DNA of 64,000 bases from Gemmatimonadota bacterium (GTDB taxonomy: Bacteria; Gemmatimonadota; Gemmatimonadetes; Gemmatimonadales; Gemmatimonadaceae). The position numbers and the translations under genes were made by a program. This document shows positions 52,912 to 61,196 of this stretch, piece by piece. Location of the stretch: contig JAIUOB010000002.1 in the NCBI GenBank assembly GCA_020161135.1, positions 124,001 to 188,000 on the forward strand, given 5' to 3'. Below the pieces are notes generated by a model. The model saw only the letters and a program-made list of their open reading frames with translations. It was not told the DNA's origin and made no database searches. Position 1 is the first letter of the stretch, and the number at the start of each line of letters is the position of its first letter.

Positions 52912-54135
52912 ATGCTGTACGCCGAAGTCATCCGCGTGGCGCTCGGTGCGCTGCGAGCGAACAAGCTGCGCTCCGTCCTCACGATGCTCGGCATCGTGAT
53001 TGGGGTCGGCGCGGTCATCGCGATGGATGGCATCGGCCGGGGCGCGCAGGTGGCCATCAAGGACCGCATCACGGCCCTCGGCACCACGCTGCTGACCGTG
53101 ACGCCGGGACAGATTCGCGGCATGGGGGGCGTGGCCGCCGAAGCCGATCGCGCGCGGCTCACGATGAACGATGCCGCCGCGCTGGACGAGCAGGCCACGA
53201 TGCTCCGCGCCGTGCAGCCTGAGATGTCGCGGCAACTGCAGATCCAGTTCAACGCGAAGAACGCGAGCACGCAGGTGGTGGGCACCACCTCGAACTACCT
53301 CGACGTGCGCAAGTACGAGCTGCAGGGCGGGCGCATGTTCACGTCGCAGGAGGACATCGGCAAGCAGCGCCTCGCGGTGCTGGGCCCTGCCGTCCTCGAG
53401 AACCTCGGCGTGACCAACCCCGAGGCGATCATCGGGGAGAGCGTGCGCATTCGCGGCATCCAGTTCCAGGTGGTCGGGGTGCTCAAGTCGAAGGGGCAGA
53501 CCTCGCCCTTCCAGAACCCCGACGATCAGATCCTCATCCCGCTCAACACCGCGCGGTTCCGCGTGCTCGGCACTGACCGCGTCCGCTCCATCTCGGTGCT
53601 GGCCGAGTCGGAGGAGAAGATCCCCGAGGCGATGGCGGAGATCCAGAAGATCCTGCGCCGTGAGCATCGACTGGCGCGTGAGCGCGAGGATGACTTCACG
53701 ATTCGCAACCAGGCCGACTTCCTCACGACCTTCGCCGAGACGAGCAAGGTGTTCGGCTCGCTGCTGGCGGGCATCGCGGCCGTGTCGCTGGTGGTGGGCG
53801 GCATCGGCATCATGAACATCATGCTGGTCTCGGTCACGGAGCGCACGCGCGAGATCGGCGTGCGCAAGGCGCTGGGCGCGACGGGGAACAACATCCTCTT
53901 CCAGTTCCTGATCGAGGCGATCGTGCTGTGCCTGCTGGGGGGCGCGATCGGCATCGCGGTGGGCAGCGGCGGAGCGATGGCGCTGAGCAAGATCTTCCAG
54001 TGGAACACCGCGATCAGCTCGCAGTCGGTCATCCTCGCCTTTGCCTTCTCGGCCGCGGTCGGCCTGGTGTTCGGCGTCTGGCCGGCACGGCGGGCCGCCA
54101 AGCTCGACCCGATTCAGGCGTTGCGGTACGAGTAG
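52912..54135 (+). CDS. MacB/FtsX-type ABC transporter permease without ATPase
   Basis: A 407-residue membrane protein. The first segment (RSVLTMLGIVIGVGAVIAMD) is followed by a MacB periplasmic core domain of about 220 residues (GTTSNYLDVRKYELQGGRMF, VVGVLKSKGQ) and the three-segment FtsX domain (VVGGIGIMNIMLVSVTERTR, EIGVRKALGATG, LDPIQALRYE). It lacks the N-terminal ATP-binding domain of MacB, and no ABC ATPase gene lies on either side. A LolD/MacB-like ATPase must come from elsewhere. The gene starts one base after the adaptor stop. Confidence 0.92.
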   Translation: MLYAEVIRVALGALRANKLRSVLTMLGIVIGVGAVIAMDGIGRGAQVAIKDRITALGTTLLTVTPGQIRGMGGVAAEADRARLTMNDAAALDEQATMLRAVQPEMSRQLQIQFNAKNASTQVVGTTSNYLDVRKYELQGGRMFTSQEDIGKQRLAVLGPAVLENLGVTNPEAIIGESVRIRGIQFQVVGVLKSKGQTSPFQNPDDQILIPLNTARFRVLGTDRVRSISVLAESEEKIPEAMAEIQKILRREHRLAREREDDFTIRNQADFLTTFAETSKVFGSLLAGIAAVSLVVGGIGIMNIMLVSVTERTREIGVRKALGATGNNILFQFLIEAIVLCLLGGAIGIAVGSGGAMALSKIFQWNTAISSQSVILAFAFSAAVGLVFGVWPARRAAKLDPIQALRYE

Positions 54136-54188
54136 CGGGCGTTCCGGCGGCATCCGGCACGCTGGCGGTGCGCTGGCCCGAGGTCGTC

Positions 54189-54196
54189 TATACATT
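54189..54196 (+). promoter_or_regulatory. Candidate -10 box for kup
   Basis: The AT-rich TATACATT precedes the ATG at 54217 by 20 nt. Either TATACA or TACATT fits TANNNT-like forms. The leader would be about 12-18 nt. Confidence 0.35.
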
Positions 54197-54216
54197 TCGG
54201 GTTTCCGTACCACTCC

Positions 54217-56337
54217 ATGCCAAACGAACCGACATCCACAGGCGCGCCGCACGCGGCGTCCCCTGACGACCCCGGCGCTGCACGCGCCGATGCGACCGGC
54301 GGCGAGCCGGCGTCTTCCGACGCCCCCAGCGACGACCCGCCGAGTCCGCAACGATCGACGCCGGCCACGGGAGCGGCCGGCACCGAGTTCCGCGCCACGA
54401 CCGCGATGTTCCCCGTCGAGGCGCGCACCTCCAGCCACCACCCGGAATCGCACCCCACCGGCAAGCGACTCGCGATCCTGACGCTCACGGCGCTCGGGGT
54501 GGTGTACGGCGACATCGGCACCTCGCCGCTGTACTCGCTCAAGGAGTGCTTCAGTCCGTTGTACGGGCTGCAGCCCACGCGCGAGAATGTGTTCGGCATT
54601 CTCTCCCTGATGGTGTGGGCGCTCACGCTGGTGGTGACCGTCAAGTACGTCGCCTACATCCTGCGGGCCGACAATCGCGGTGAAGGCGGCACCTTCGCGC
54701 TGCTGGCGCTGATCTTCCCGAAGGGCACGCCGACCGGCATGGCGCGAGGTGGCATCCTCGTGGCCCTCGCCCTCTTCGGCACGGCGTTGCTGTACGGCGA
54801 CGGCATCATCACGCCGGCCATGAGCGTGCTGGGCGCCATGGAAGGGCTCGAGATCGCGCTGCCGCGACTCGCCGACTACATCGTGCCCATCACGCTGGTC
54901 ATCCTCGCGACGCTGTTCCTCGCGCAGCGTTTCGGCACCGACCTGGTGGGGAAGGCGTTCGGCCCCATCATGCTGGTGTGGTTCACCGTCATCGGCCTGC
55001 TTGGCCTCAACGAGCTGCGCCACTCGCCGTGGATCCTCGGCGCCGTGAACCCGATGTACGCGGTGCACTTCATGCAGGCGCACGGCGCACTCAGCTTCTT
55101 CGTGCTCGGCTCGGTGGTGCTGGTGATCACCGGCGGCGAGGCGCTGTATGCGGACATGGGACACTTCGGCCGGCGCCCCATTCGTGTGGCGTGGCTCATC
55201 ATGGTGTTCCCGTCGCTGCTGCTCAACTACTTCGGGCAGGGTGCGCTGCTGGTGCGCTTTCCGGAGGCGGCGGAGAATCCGTTCTTCCTACTCGCGCCGC
55301 GCGCCTTCCTCATCCCGCTGCTGGTCATCGCGACGCTGGCCGCGATCGTGGCGTCACAGGCGATGATCTCCGGGGCATTCTCGGTGACCCGCCAGGGTAT
55401 CGCGCTCGGCTTCATCCCGCGCCTCGAGATCCGCCACACCTCGAAGGTCGAGGAGGGGCAGATCTACATCCCCGAGGTGAACTGGTTCATCGCGGTCGGC
55501 TGCCTCATCATCGTCGTCGCGTTCCGCAACACCTCGGCGCTGGGCGCGGCGTACGGCATCGCCGTCACGGGTACGATGCTCATCACGAGCATCCTGTTCT
55601 ATGTGGTCGCGCGCATCCGCTTCCGCTGGGAGTGGTGGCAGGCGGCGCTGTTGACCTCCCTGTTCATCGTCGTCGACCTGGCCTTCTTCAGTGCCAACGT
55701 CGTGAAGTTCCTGCACGGTGGCTGGGTGCCGATGGCGCTGGGCGTCGTGCTCTTCGTCCTGATGCTCACCTGGAAGCGGGGACGCCTGCTGCTCAACCAG
55801 CGGCTGGCCGAGGGCACGATGCCCCTCCAACTGTTCCTGGACGGCGTCGAGAAGTCGGCCGTGCATCGCGTGCCCGGCACCGCGGTTTTCATGACCGGCA
55901 GCGACGACGGCGTGCCCCCTGTGCTGCTGCATCACCTCAAGCACAACAAGGTGCTGCACGAACGCGTGCTGCTGGTCTCGGTGAAGACCGCCGACGTGCC
56001 GGAGACGAGCCCCGGCGAGCGTGTGCGGGTGCTGCCGCTGGGCCACGGCTTCTGGCGCGTGATCGCGTCGTACGGCTTCATGCAGTCGCCCAACGTGCCG
56101 CAGGTACTCGAGGTGGTCGACCACATGGGCATCCGTGCCAAGCCGATGGAGACGAGCTACTTCCTGGGCCGTGAGCGGCTCATTCCGGTCACGCGCCCGT
56201 CCACCGACCGCGTCTCGATGGGACGGTGGCGCAAGATCATCTTCGCGATCATGGCGCGGAACGCGCGTTCGGCCACGGAGTTCTTCAACATCCCGCCCAA
56301 CCGCGTCGTGGAGCTGGGCACGCAGATCGAGTTCTGA
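54217..56337 (+). CDS. kup: Kup family potassium:proton symporter
   Basis: A 706-residue low-affinity potassium uptake protein. The hallmark GVVYGDIGTSPLYSLKE starts near residue 94, and about 12 membrane segments follow, including LYGDGIITPAMSVLGAMEGL and GGEALYADMGHFGRRPIRVAW. The C-terminal 200 residues are cytoplasmic. The first 80 residues are Pro/Ala/Ser/Thr-rich, longer than in E. coli Kup (622 residues), and possibly disordered. It has its own promoter-like box and ends before a strong hairpin, so it is probably a single-gene unit. Confidence 0.96.
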   Translation: MPNEPTSTGAPHAASPDDPGAARADATGGEPASSDAPSDDPPSPQRSTPATGAAGTEFRATTAMFPVEARTSSHHPESHPTGKRLAILTLTALGVVYGDIGTSPLYSLKECFSPLYGLQPTRENVFGILSLMVWALTLVVTVKYVAYILRADNRGEGGTFALLALIFPKGTPTGMARGGILVALALFGTALLYGDGIITPAMSVLGAMEGLEIALPRLADYIVPITLVILATLFLAQRFGTDLVGKAFGPIMLVWFTVIGLLGLNELRHSPWILGAVNPMYAVHFMQAHGALSFFVLGSVVLVITGGEALYADMGHFGRRPIRVAWLIMVFPSLLLNYFGQGALLVRFPEAAENPFFLLAPRAFLIPLLVIATLAAIVASQAMISGAFSVTRQGIALGFIPRLEIRHTSKVEEGQIYIPEVNWFIAVGCLIIVVAFRNTSALGAAYGIAVTGTMLITSILFYVVARIRFRWEWWQAALLTSLFIVVDLAFFSANVVKFLHGGWVPMALGVVLFVLMLTWKRGRLLLNQRLAEGTMPLQLFLDGVEKSAVHRVPGTAVFMTGSDDGVPPVLLHHLKHNKVLHERVLLVSVKTADVPETSPGERVRVLPLGHGFWRVIASYGFMQSPNVPQVLEVVDHMGIRAKPMETSYFLGRERLIPVTRPSTDRVSMGRWRKIIFAIMARNARSATEFFNIPPNRVVELGTQIEF

Positions 56338-56360
56338 CGAGGTCGCGCCCCCGTGATGGC

Positions 56361-56400
56361 ACAACGCCCCGGTGATCCATGTGATCGCCGGGGCGTTGTT
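56361..56400. terminator. Strong hairpin between convergent kup and RND permease genes
   Basis: ACAACGCCCCGG (56361-56372) pairs with CCGGGGCGTTGT (56388-56399). The interior TGATC/GATCG extends the stem through wobble pairs. On the plus strand it is followed by a T/G-rich stretch. It serves as terminator for kup and possibly for the convergent RND gene. Confidence 0.75.
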
Positions 56401-56449
56401 GTGGGTTCTGTGTTGCGTGTTGTGGGTTCTGCGTTGTGGGTTCTGCGTT
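56401..56449. repeat. 14-bp direct repeats (GTGGGTTCTGCGTT)
   Basis: Three copies of GTGGGTTCTG(C/T)GTT start at 56401, 56422 and 56436, with a 7-bp insert (GCGTGTT) between the first two. GC content is clearly lower than in the surroundings. It lies directly after the terminator hairpin. Confidence 0.7.
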
Positions 56450-56480
56450 GTGCGATACTGGGGCCGACCGAGACCGAGAA

Positions 56481-59400
56481 TCAGTCGCCCGCCAAGGGCA
56501 CCGGATCGAGCGAGGACTCGCGCGCGGGCGCTGCGGCGGCCGCCGCGCGATACCGACGACGGTTCGCGAGCCGATCGAGGTAGGTGTACACGACCGGCGT
56601 GACGTAGAGCGTGATGAGCTGCGAGAAGGCGAGGCCGCCGACGACCGCGAGGCCAAGCGGCTGGCGCGACTCGCCACCGGCACCGTACCCCACGGCGATG
56701 GGGAGCGTGCCCATGAGCGCCGCCATCGTCGTCATCATGATGGGGCGGAAGCGCACGCGCGCCGCCTCGACGATGGCCTCCGCCGGCGCCATGCCGTCCT
56801 TGCGCTCGGCATCGATCGCGAAGTCGATCATCATGATGGCGTTCTTCTTCACCAGGCCGATGAGCATGATGACGCCGACGTAGGCGTACACGCTCAGGTC
56901 CTTGCCGAAGAGCATGAGCGTCGCGAGCGCGCCCACGGCGGCGAACGGCAGGCCCGAGAGGATCGTGAGCGGATGCACGAAGCTCTCGTACAGGATGCCG
57001 AGCACCATGTAGATGACGAAGATCGCGACGACCAGCAGGGCGAGGAGCCCGCTCTGTGCCTGCGCGAACGCCTGCGTTTCGCCGCTCAGCACCGCCGTCA
57101 CGCTGGACGGCAGCACTGCGGCCGCCTCGCGCTGCACGGCGTCGACCGCGGTGCCCAGGGCCACGTCGGGACGCGTGTTGAACGAGATGGACACCGCAGG
57201 CTGCTGTCCGTTGTGCTGCACCGACACCGGCCCGACGCCCTTCGAGAAGCTGGCGACCGACCCGAGGTTCACGAGGTTGCCGGTGTTGCCACGCACGAAG
57301 AGCTGGCTGAGCGCCGCGGGATCGCGCTGGTACTGCGGCAGCAGTTCGAGGATGACCTGGTACTGGTTGGTCTGCGTGAAGATCGTCGAGACCTGCCGCT
57401 GTCCGTAGGAGCTGTAGAGCGCGTTCTCGAGCTGGCTGGCCGTGACGCCCAACGCCGACGCGCGCTCGCGGTCGATGACCACACCCACCTGCGGGTTGCC
57501 CACCTGCAGGTCACTCGAAATGTTCTCGAGCTCGGGGAGTTCCCGCATGCGCTGCTCGAGGGCGCGCGCCGAGGTGTAGAGCTCGGCGATGTCGCTGCCC
57601 TGCAGGGAGACGCTGTAGGCGCTGTTGCCGCGGCGTCCGCCGATGTTGATCGGCGGCGGGTTGCGGAAGAACACCTGCACTCCCGGCACCTGCGAGGTGG
57701 CGCGGGTGAGCTCGCGCATGACCTGGTCGACGTGCGGGCGCTTGTCGCGATCGGCGAGGGTGAGCTGGATGCGGCCGCTGTTGCTGCCACCGCCCGGCCC
57801 ACCGCCGATGCTCATGAGCGCGAACTTCACGTTCGGGTTGTCGGAGAGGATCTTGCCGACCTCGCGCACCTTGACCGCCAGCGCGTCGTAGCCGATGCCC
57901 TCGGGGCCTTCGACACTGCCCTGCAGGCGGCCCGTGTCCTCCGACGGAATGAAGCCCTTCGGGATGACCATGAAGAGCACCACCGTCGCGACGAGCATCA
58001 GGAAGCTGAAGAGCATCGTGAGCCCGCGGTGCCGCATGACCCAGCCAAGCGACGACATGTAGCCGCGCTCCGAGGCCTGGTAGAGGCGCTCCACCGAGCG
58101 CCAGGCGCCCTTCTCGTCGCCGCCATGGTGGCCCTCACCGCCCTTCAGGAACTTGGCGGCCAGCATGGGCGTGAGGGTGAGCGACACGAAGCCCGACACG
58201 AGGATCGCGACACCGATGGTGACGGCGAACTCGCGGAAGAGGCGGCCGACGAGCCCCGGCATGAACAGCAGCGGGATGAACACCGCCACCAGCGACAGGG
58301 TCATCGACAGGATCGTGAAGCTGATCTCCTTCGAGCCGTCGAGCGCGGCGCGGAGCGGCTTCTTTCCCATCTCCATGTGACGCACGATGTTCTCGAGCAT
58401 CACGATGGCATCGTCGACGACGAAGCCCACGGCCAGCGTAAGCGCCATGAGCGACAGGTTGTCGAGCGAGTAGTCGAGCACCCACATGATGCAGAAGGTG
58501 CCGACGATCGAGAACGGCAGCGCCAGCGACGGGATGATCGTCGCACGGGCGTTGCGCAGGAACAGGAAGATGACGAGCACGACCAGCGCGACGGTCAGCA
58601 GCAGCGTGAACTGGACGTCGTCGACCGAGTGCTGGATGCTCTCCGAGCGGTCGAAGATGGTGGTGACCTGCACGCTGGGCGGCAACTGCGGGATGAGCTT
58701 CTCCATCTCCGCCTTGACGCCGTTGGCCGTGGCCACGGTGTTCACGCCCGGCTGGCGGATGACCGCCAGCGAGATGTTGGCGCGGCCATTGAGCTCGGAC
58801 ATGCCGCGCATGTTCTGCAGGCCGTCGAAGACGTTGCCGAGGTCGCCGAGACGCACCGGCACGCCGTTGCGGTTGGCCACCACCAACTGACGGAACTCAG
58901 CCGCGTTCTTGAGCTGGCCGTTGGCCTGCAGCGTGAAGGACTGGTTGGGGCCCATCAGCACGCCGGCCGGCGAGTTGGAATTGCCGGTGTTGATGGCCTG
59001 CTGCACTTCGTCGATGCCGATGCCGCGCTGCGCGAGCGCCGCGGGGTCGAGCTGCACGCGCACGGCGAACTTGGCCGAGCCGAACACCTGCACCTGCGCG
59101 ACGCCCGTGACCGTGCTGAGGCGCTGCGCGATGAAGGTCTCGGCGTACTCGTTCAGCTCCGTGCGCGAGAGCACGTCGGAGTTGAGCGAGAACATGATGA
59201 TCGGCGCGTCGGCGCCGTTGGCCTTGTTGTATGACGGCGGATTGATGCCCTGGGGGAGCTGCCGCAGCGTCTTCGAGATGGCGGACTGCACGTCGGCCGC
59301 CGCCTTGTCGATGTCACGATCGAGGTTGAACTGGATCGTGACGTTCGTGTTCCCCTGCGAGCTCGACGACGTGATGTTGTCGATGCCGGAGATGGTCGAG

Positions 59401-59687
59401 AACGACTGCTCGAGCGGCGTGGCCACCGAGGTCGCCATGACCTCCGGGCTCGCACCCGGCATGCCGGCCGACACGGTGATCGTCGGGTAGTCGATCGTGG
59501 GGAGGTCGCTCACCGCGAGGGAGCGATACGCCACCACACCGAAGACGAGGATCCCCAGCATCACCAGCGTCGTCATGACCGGACGCCGGATCCAGATCTC
59601 GCTGATGTTCGTGGACGTCCCGGGGGTCGGTTCGTCGTCCGACGGCCCGCCCTGCATGCCCTGTCCGCCCTGCACGCCTGCGCTCAT
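56481..59687 (-). CDS. RND efflux permease (HAE1/MdtB-C-like)
   Basis: A 1068-residue inner-membrane proton antiporter with twelve membrane segments and two large periplasmic loops. The N-terminus has FGVVAYRSLAVSDLPTIDYP and ITVSAGMPGASPEVMATSV, the wording of the MdtB/MdtC branch. The proton-relay pair is in LAVGFVVDDAIVMLEN of segment 4. Sequence near the C-terminus (MIGLVKKNAIMMIDFAI) is typical. It pumps drugs or other small molecules. It overlaps the adaptor gene by 4 bases. No TolC gene is next to it; the one at 50011 could serve. Confidence 0.96.
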   Translation of the reverse strand: MSAGVQGGQGMQGGPSDDEPTPGTSTNISEIWIRRPVMTTLVMLGILVFGVVAYRSLAVSDLPTIDYPTITVSAGMPGASPEVMATSVATPLEQSFSTISGIDNITSSSSQGNTNVTIQFNLDRDIDKAAADVQSAISKTLRQLPQGINPPSYNKANGADAPIIMFSLNSDVLSRTELNEYAETFIAQRLSTVTGVAQVQVFGSAKFAVRVQLDPAALAQRGIGIDEVQQAINTGNSNSPAGVLMGPNQSFTLQANGQLKNAAEFRQLVVANRNGVPVRLGDLGNVFDGLQNMRGMSELNGRANISLAVIRQPGVNTVATANGVKAEMEKLIPQLPPSVQVTTIFDRSESIQHSVDDVQFTLLLTVALVVLVIFLFLRNARATIIPSLALPFSIVGTFCIMWVLDYSLDNLSLMALTLAVGFVVDDAIVMLENIVRHMEMGKKPLRAALDGSKEISFTILSMTLSLVAVFIPLLFMPGLVGRLFREFAVTIGVAILVSGFVSLTLTPMLAAKFLKGGEGHHGGDEKGAWRSVERLYQASERGYMSSLGWVMRHRGLTMLFSFLMLVATVVLFMVIPKGFIPSEDTGRLQGSVEGPEGIGYDALAVKVREVGKILSDNPNVKFALMSIGGGPGGGSNSGRIQLTLADRDKRPHVDQVMRELTRATSQVPGVQVFFRNPPPINIGGRRGNSAYSVSLQGSDIAELYTSARALEQRMRELPELENISSDLQVGNPQVGVVIDRERASALGVTASQLENALYSSYGQRQVSTIFTQTNQYQVILELLPQYQRDPAALSQLFVRGNTGNLVNLGSVASFSKGVGPVSVQHNGQQPAVSISFNTRPDVALGTAVDAVQREAAAVLPSSVTAVLSGETQAFAQAQSGLLALLVVAIFVIYMVLGILYESFVHPLTILSGLPFAAVGALATLMLFGKDLSVYAYVGVIMLIGLVKKNAIMMIDFAIDAERKDGMAPAEAIVEAARVRFRPIMMTTMAALMGTLPIAVGYGAGGESRQPLGLAVVGGLAFSQLITLYVTPVVYTYLDRLANRRRYRAAAAAAPARESSLDPVPLAGD

Positions 59688-60976
59688 GGAGTCGCTCCTC
59701 CGCCGCCTCGTGGGCCGCGTCCTTCGCCGTTACGACCGCCGTTCTGGCCGCCCCCGTTCTGGCCGCCCCCATTCTGGCCGCCGTTGCGTCCACCACCATT
59801 CCGCCCGCCGCCGTTACGTCCACCGCGCCCGGCGTTGGCCGCTGCGGCGGCTTCTCGCGTCTGCACCGGCGCGCCGTCACGCAGGCGCGTCTGCCCTTCG
59901 GTGATGACCGGTTCGCCACCCACGAGGCCGCTGTCGATCTTCACGACGTCGCCGAACTGCCGGCCGACCTTCACCGGCGTGCGCGCCGCCTTCCCGTCGG
60001 CCAGCAGGTACACGAAGCTCGACGTGCCGGTCGTGACGACGGCCTCCGAAGGAATCGTGACGGCGTCCTGATCGACGCTCAGCTCCAGCGCCACCTGAAC
60101 GAATTGCCCCGGCCACAGCAGGCGGTTCTCGTTGGCCACGCGCGCCTTGAGCAGCACGGTGCCGGTCGCGCGATCGACCTGGTTGTCGACGAACGTCAGC
60201 ACACCCATCACCCGCTGCGCCGAGTCGGCGCCGCCGGGCGTGACCTGCACCGCGAGGGGCTTCTCGAGGCCCGCGCGACGGCGCATCTCCTCGAAGTCCT
60301 TCTCGGGGACGCTGAAGCGCACGAGCACCGGTCGCAGCTCGTTGATGGTGACCAGCTGATCGGTCGACGCGCGCACGAGGGCACCCGCGCGGAAGGGCAT
60401 CTGCCCGGTGCGCCCCGCGATGGGCGCCTTGACGGTGGTGTTCTCGAGATCGAAGCGCGCGCGCGACAGCGACGCCTGCCCGGCCGCGACAGTCGCGGCC
60501 AACGCGGACGCTTCGGCGAAGGCCTGGTCGAGCTGCTGCTTCGTGATGTAGCCATCCTTCGCGAGCGCGGCGAAGCGCGCCGAATCGGCGCGCGCACGCG
60601 CGAGCGTCGCTTCGTCACGCTGCAGCGTGCCCTGCACGCGATCGAGTTCGGCGCGGAACGGGCGCGGATCGATCTGGAAGAGCGTCTGCCCCTGCCGGAC
60701 CTCGTCGCCTTCCTCGATGCCGACGCTCATGATCTGCCCGGACACGAGCGCCTGTACGGCGACCGTGCGGTTGGCTTCGACCTGTCCGTTGGCGATGACG
60801 ATGTACGGAAGCGGGCCCTTGTCCGCGGGCTTCACCGTGACCACGGGCGTGGGGCGCTGCGGGCGCGGCTGCTCCTTGCAGGCGGCGAGGACGAGCAGGG
60901 GCGCGGCGGCACACAGCATCCGGCGCGAGGCGACCAACCAGAGCGCGGAGCGCGCCGGGAACCGATATGGGGACAT
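59684..60976 (-). CDS. RND efflux periplasmic adaptor with NGGG repeats
   Basis: A 430-residue lipoprotein adaptor (lipobox VLAAC near residue 33). The membrane-fusion pattern is there: VEANRTVAVQALVSGQIMSV, EGDEVRQGQTLFQIDPRPF, a hairpin rich in AEASALAATV, and VKAPIAGRTGQMPFRAG. The last 50 residues are a run of RNGGG and QNGGG units with no counterpart in MdtA/AcrA. The start is the ATG at 60976; no -10 box at the leaderless distance was found. The upstream spacer (60977-61196) holds only a terminator hairpin. Confidence 0.93.
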   Translation of the reverse strand: MSPYRFPARSALWLVASRRMLCAAAPLLVLAACKEQPRPQRPTPVVTVKPADKGPLPYIVIANGQVEANRTVAVQALVSGQIMSVGIEEGDEVRQGQTLFQIDPRPFRAELDRVQGTLQRDEATLARARADSARFAALAKDGYITKQQLDQAFAEASALAATVAAGQASLSRARFDLENTTVKAPIAGRTGQMPFRAGALVRASTDQLVTINELRPVLVRFSVPEKDFEEMRRRAGLEKPLAVQVTPGGADSAQRVMGVLTFVDNQVDRATGTVLLKARVANENRLLWPGQFVQVALELSVDQDAVTIPSEAVVTTGTSSFVYLLADGKAARTPVKVGRQFGDVVKIDSGLVGGEPVITEGQTRLRDGAPVQTREAAAAANAGRGGRNGGGRNGGGRNGGQNGGGQNGGGQNGGRNGEGRGPRGGGGATP

Positions 60977-61080
60977 TCGCTGGGCGAACGACGTGGCGAA
61001 GAAAAAGCGCGCCGTCCTCCAGCAGATGGGCGGGCGGCGGCAGCGCAGGTGGGCGGAAGGTATCTGGCAGAATACGGCAA

Positions 61081-61112
61081 CGGAGGGGACAGCGTTGCCG
61101 CCATCCCCTCCG
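61081..61112 (-). terminator. Hairpin terminator after the PDZ gene
   Basis: CGGAGGGGA (61081-61089) pairs perfectly with TCCCCTCCG (61104-61112), with a 14-nt loop. It lies 85 bp beyond the stop of the minus-strand PDZ gene and upstream of the adaptor gene, thus between two transcription units. Confidence 0.5.
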
Positions 61113-61196
61113 TGTACACGTCTGCAGTTCCGGTGTGGCCGCCCCGGACGGCGTCCGAAGAGGCGCCGAACCCGCGCGAGCGTCCGCCCGGCGGCT

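Noticed and set aside
56436-59234. A 932-codon plus-strand frame opposite the RND permease
   Set aside because: The minus strand encodes a full RND permease with the proton-relay Asp pair; the plus frame is a His/Arg-rich shadow.
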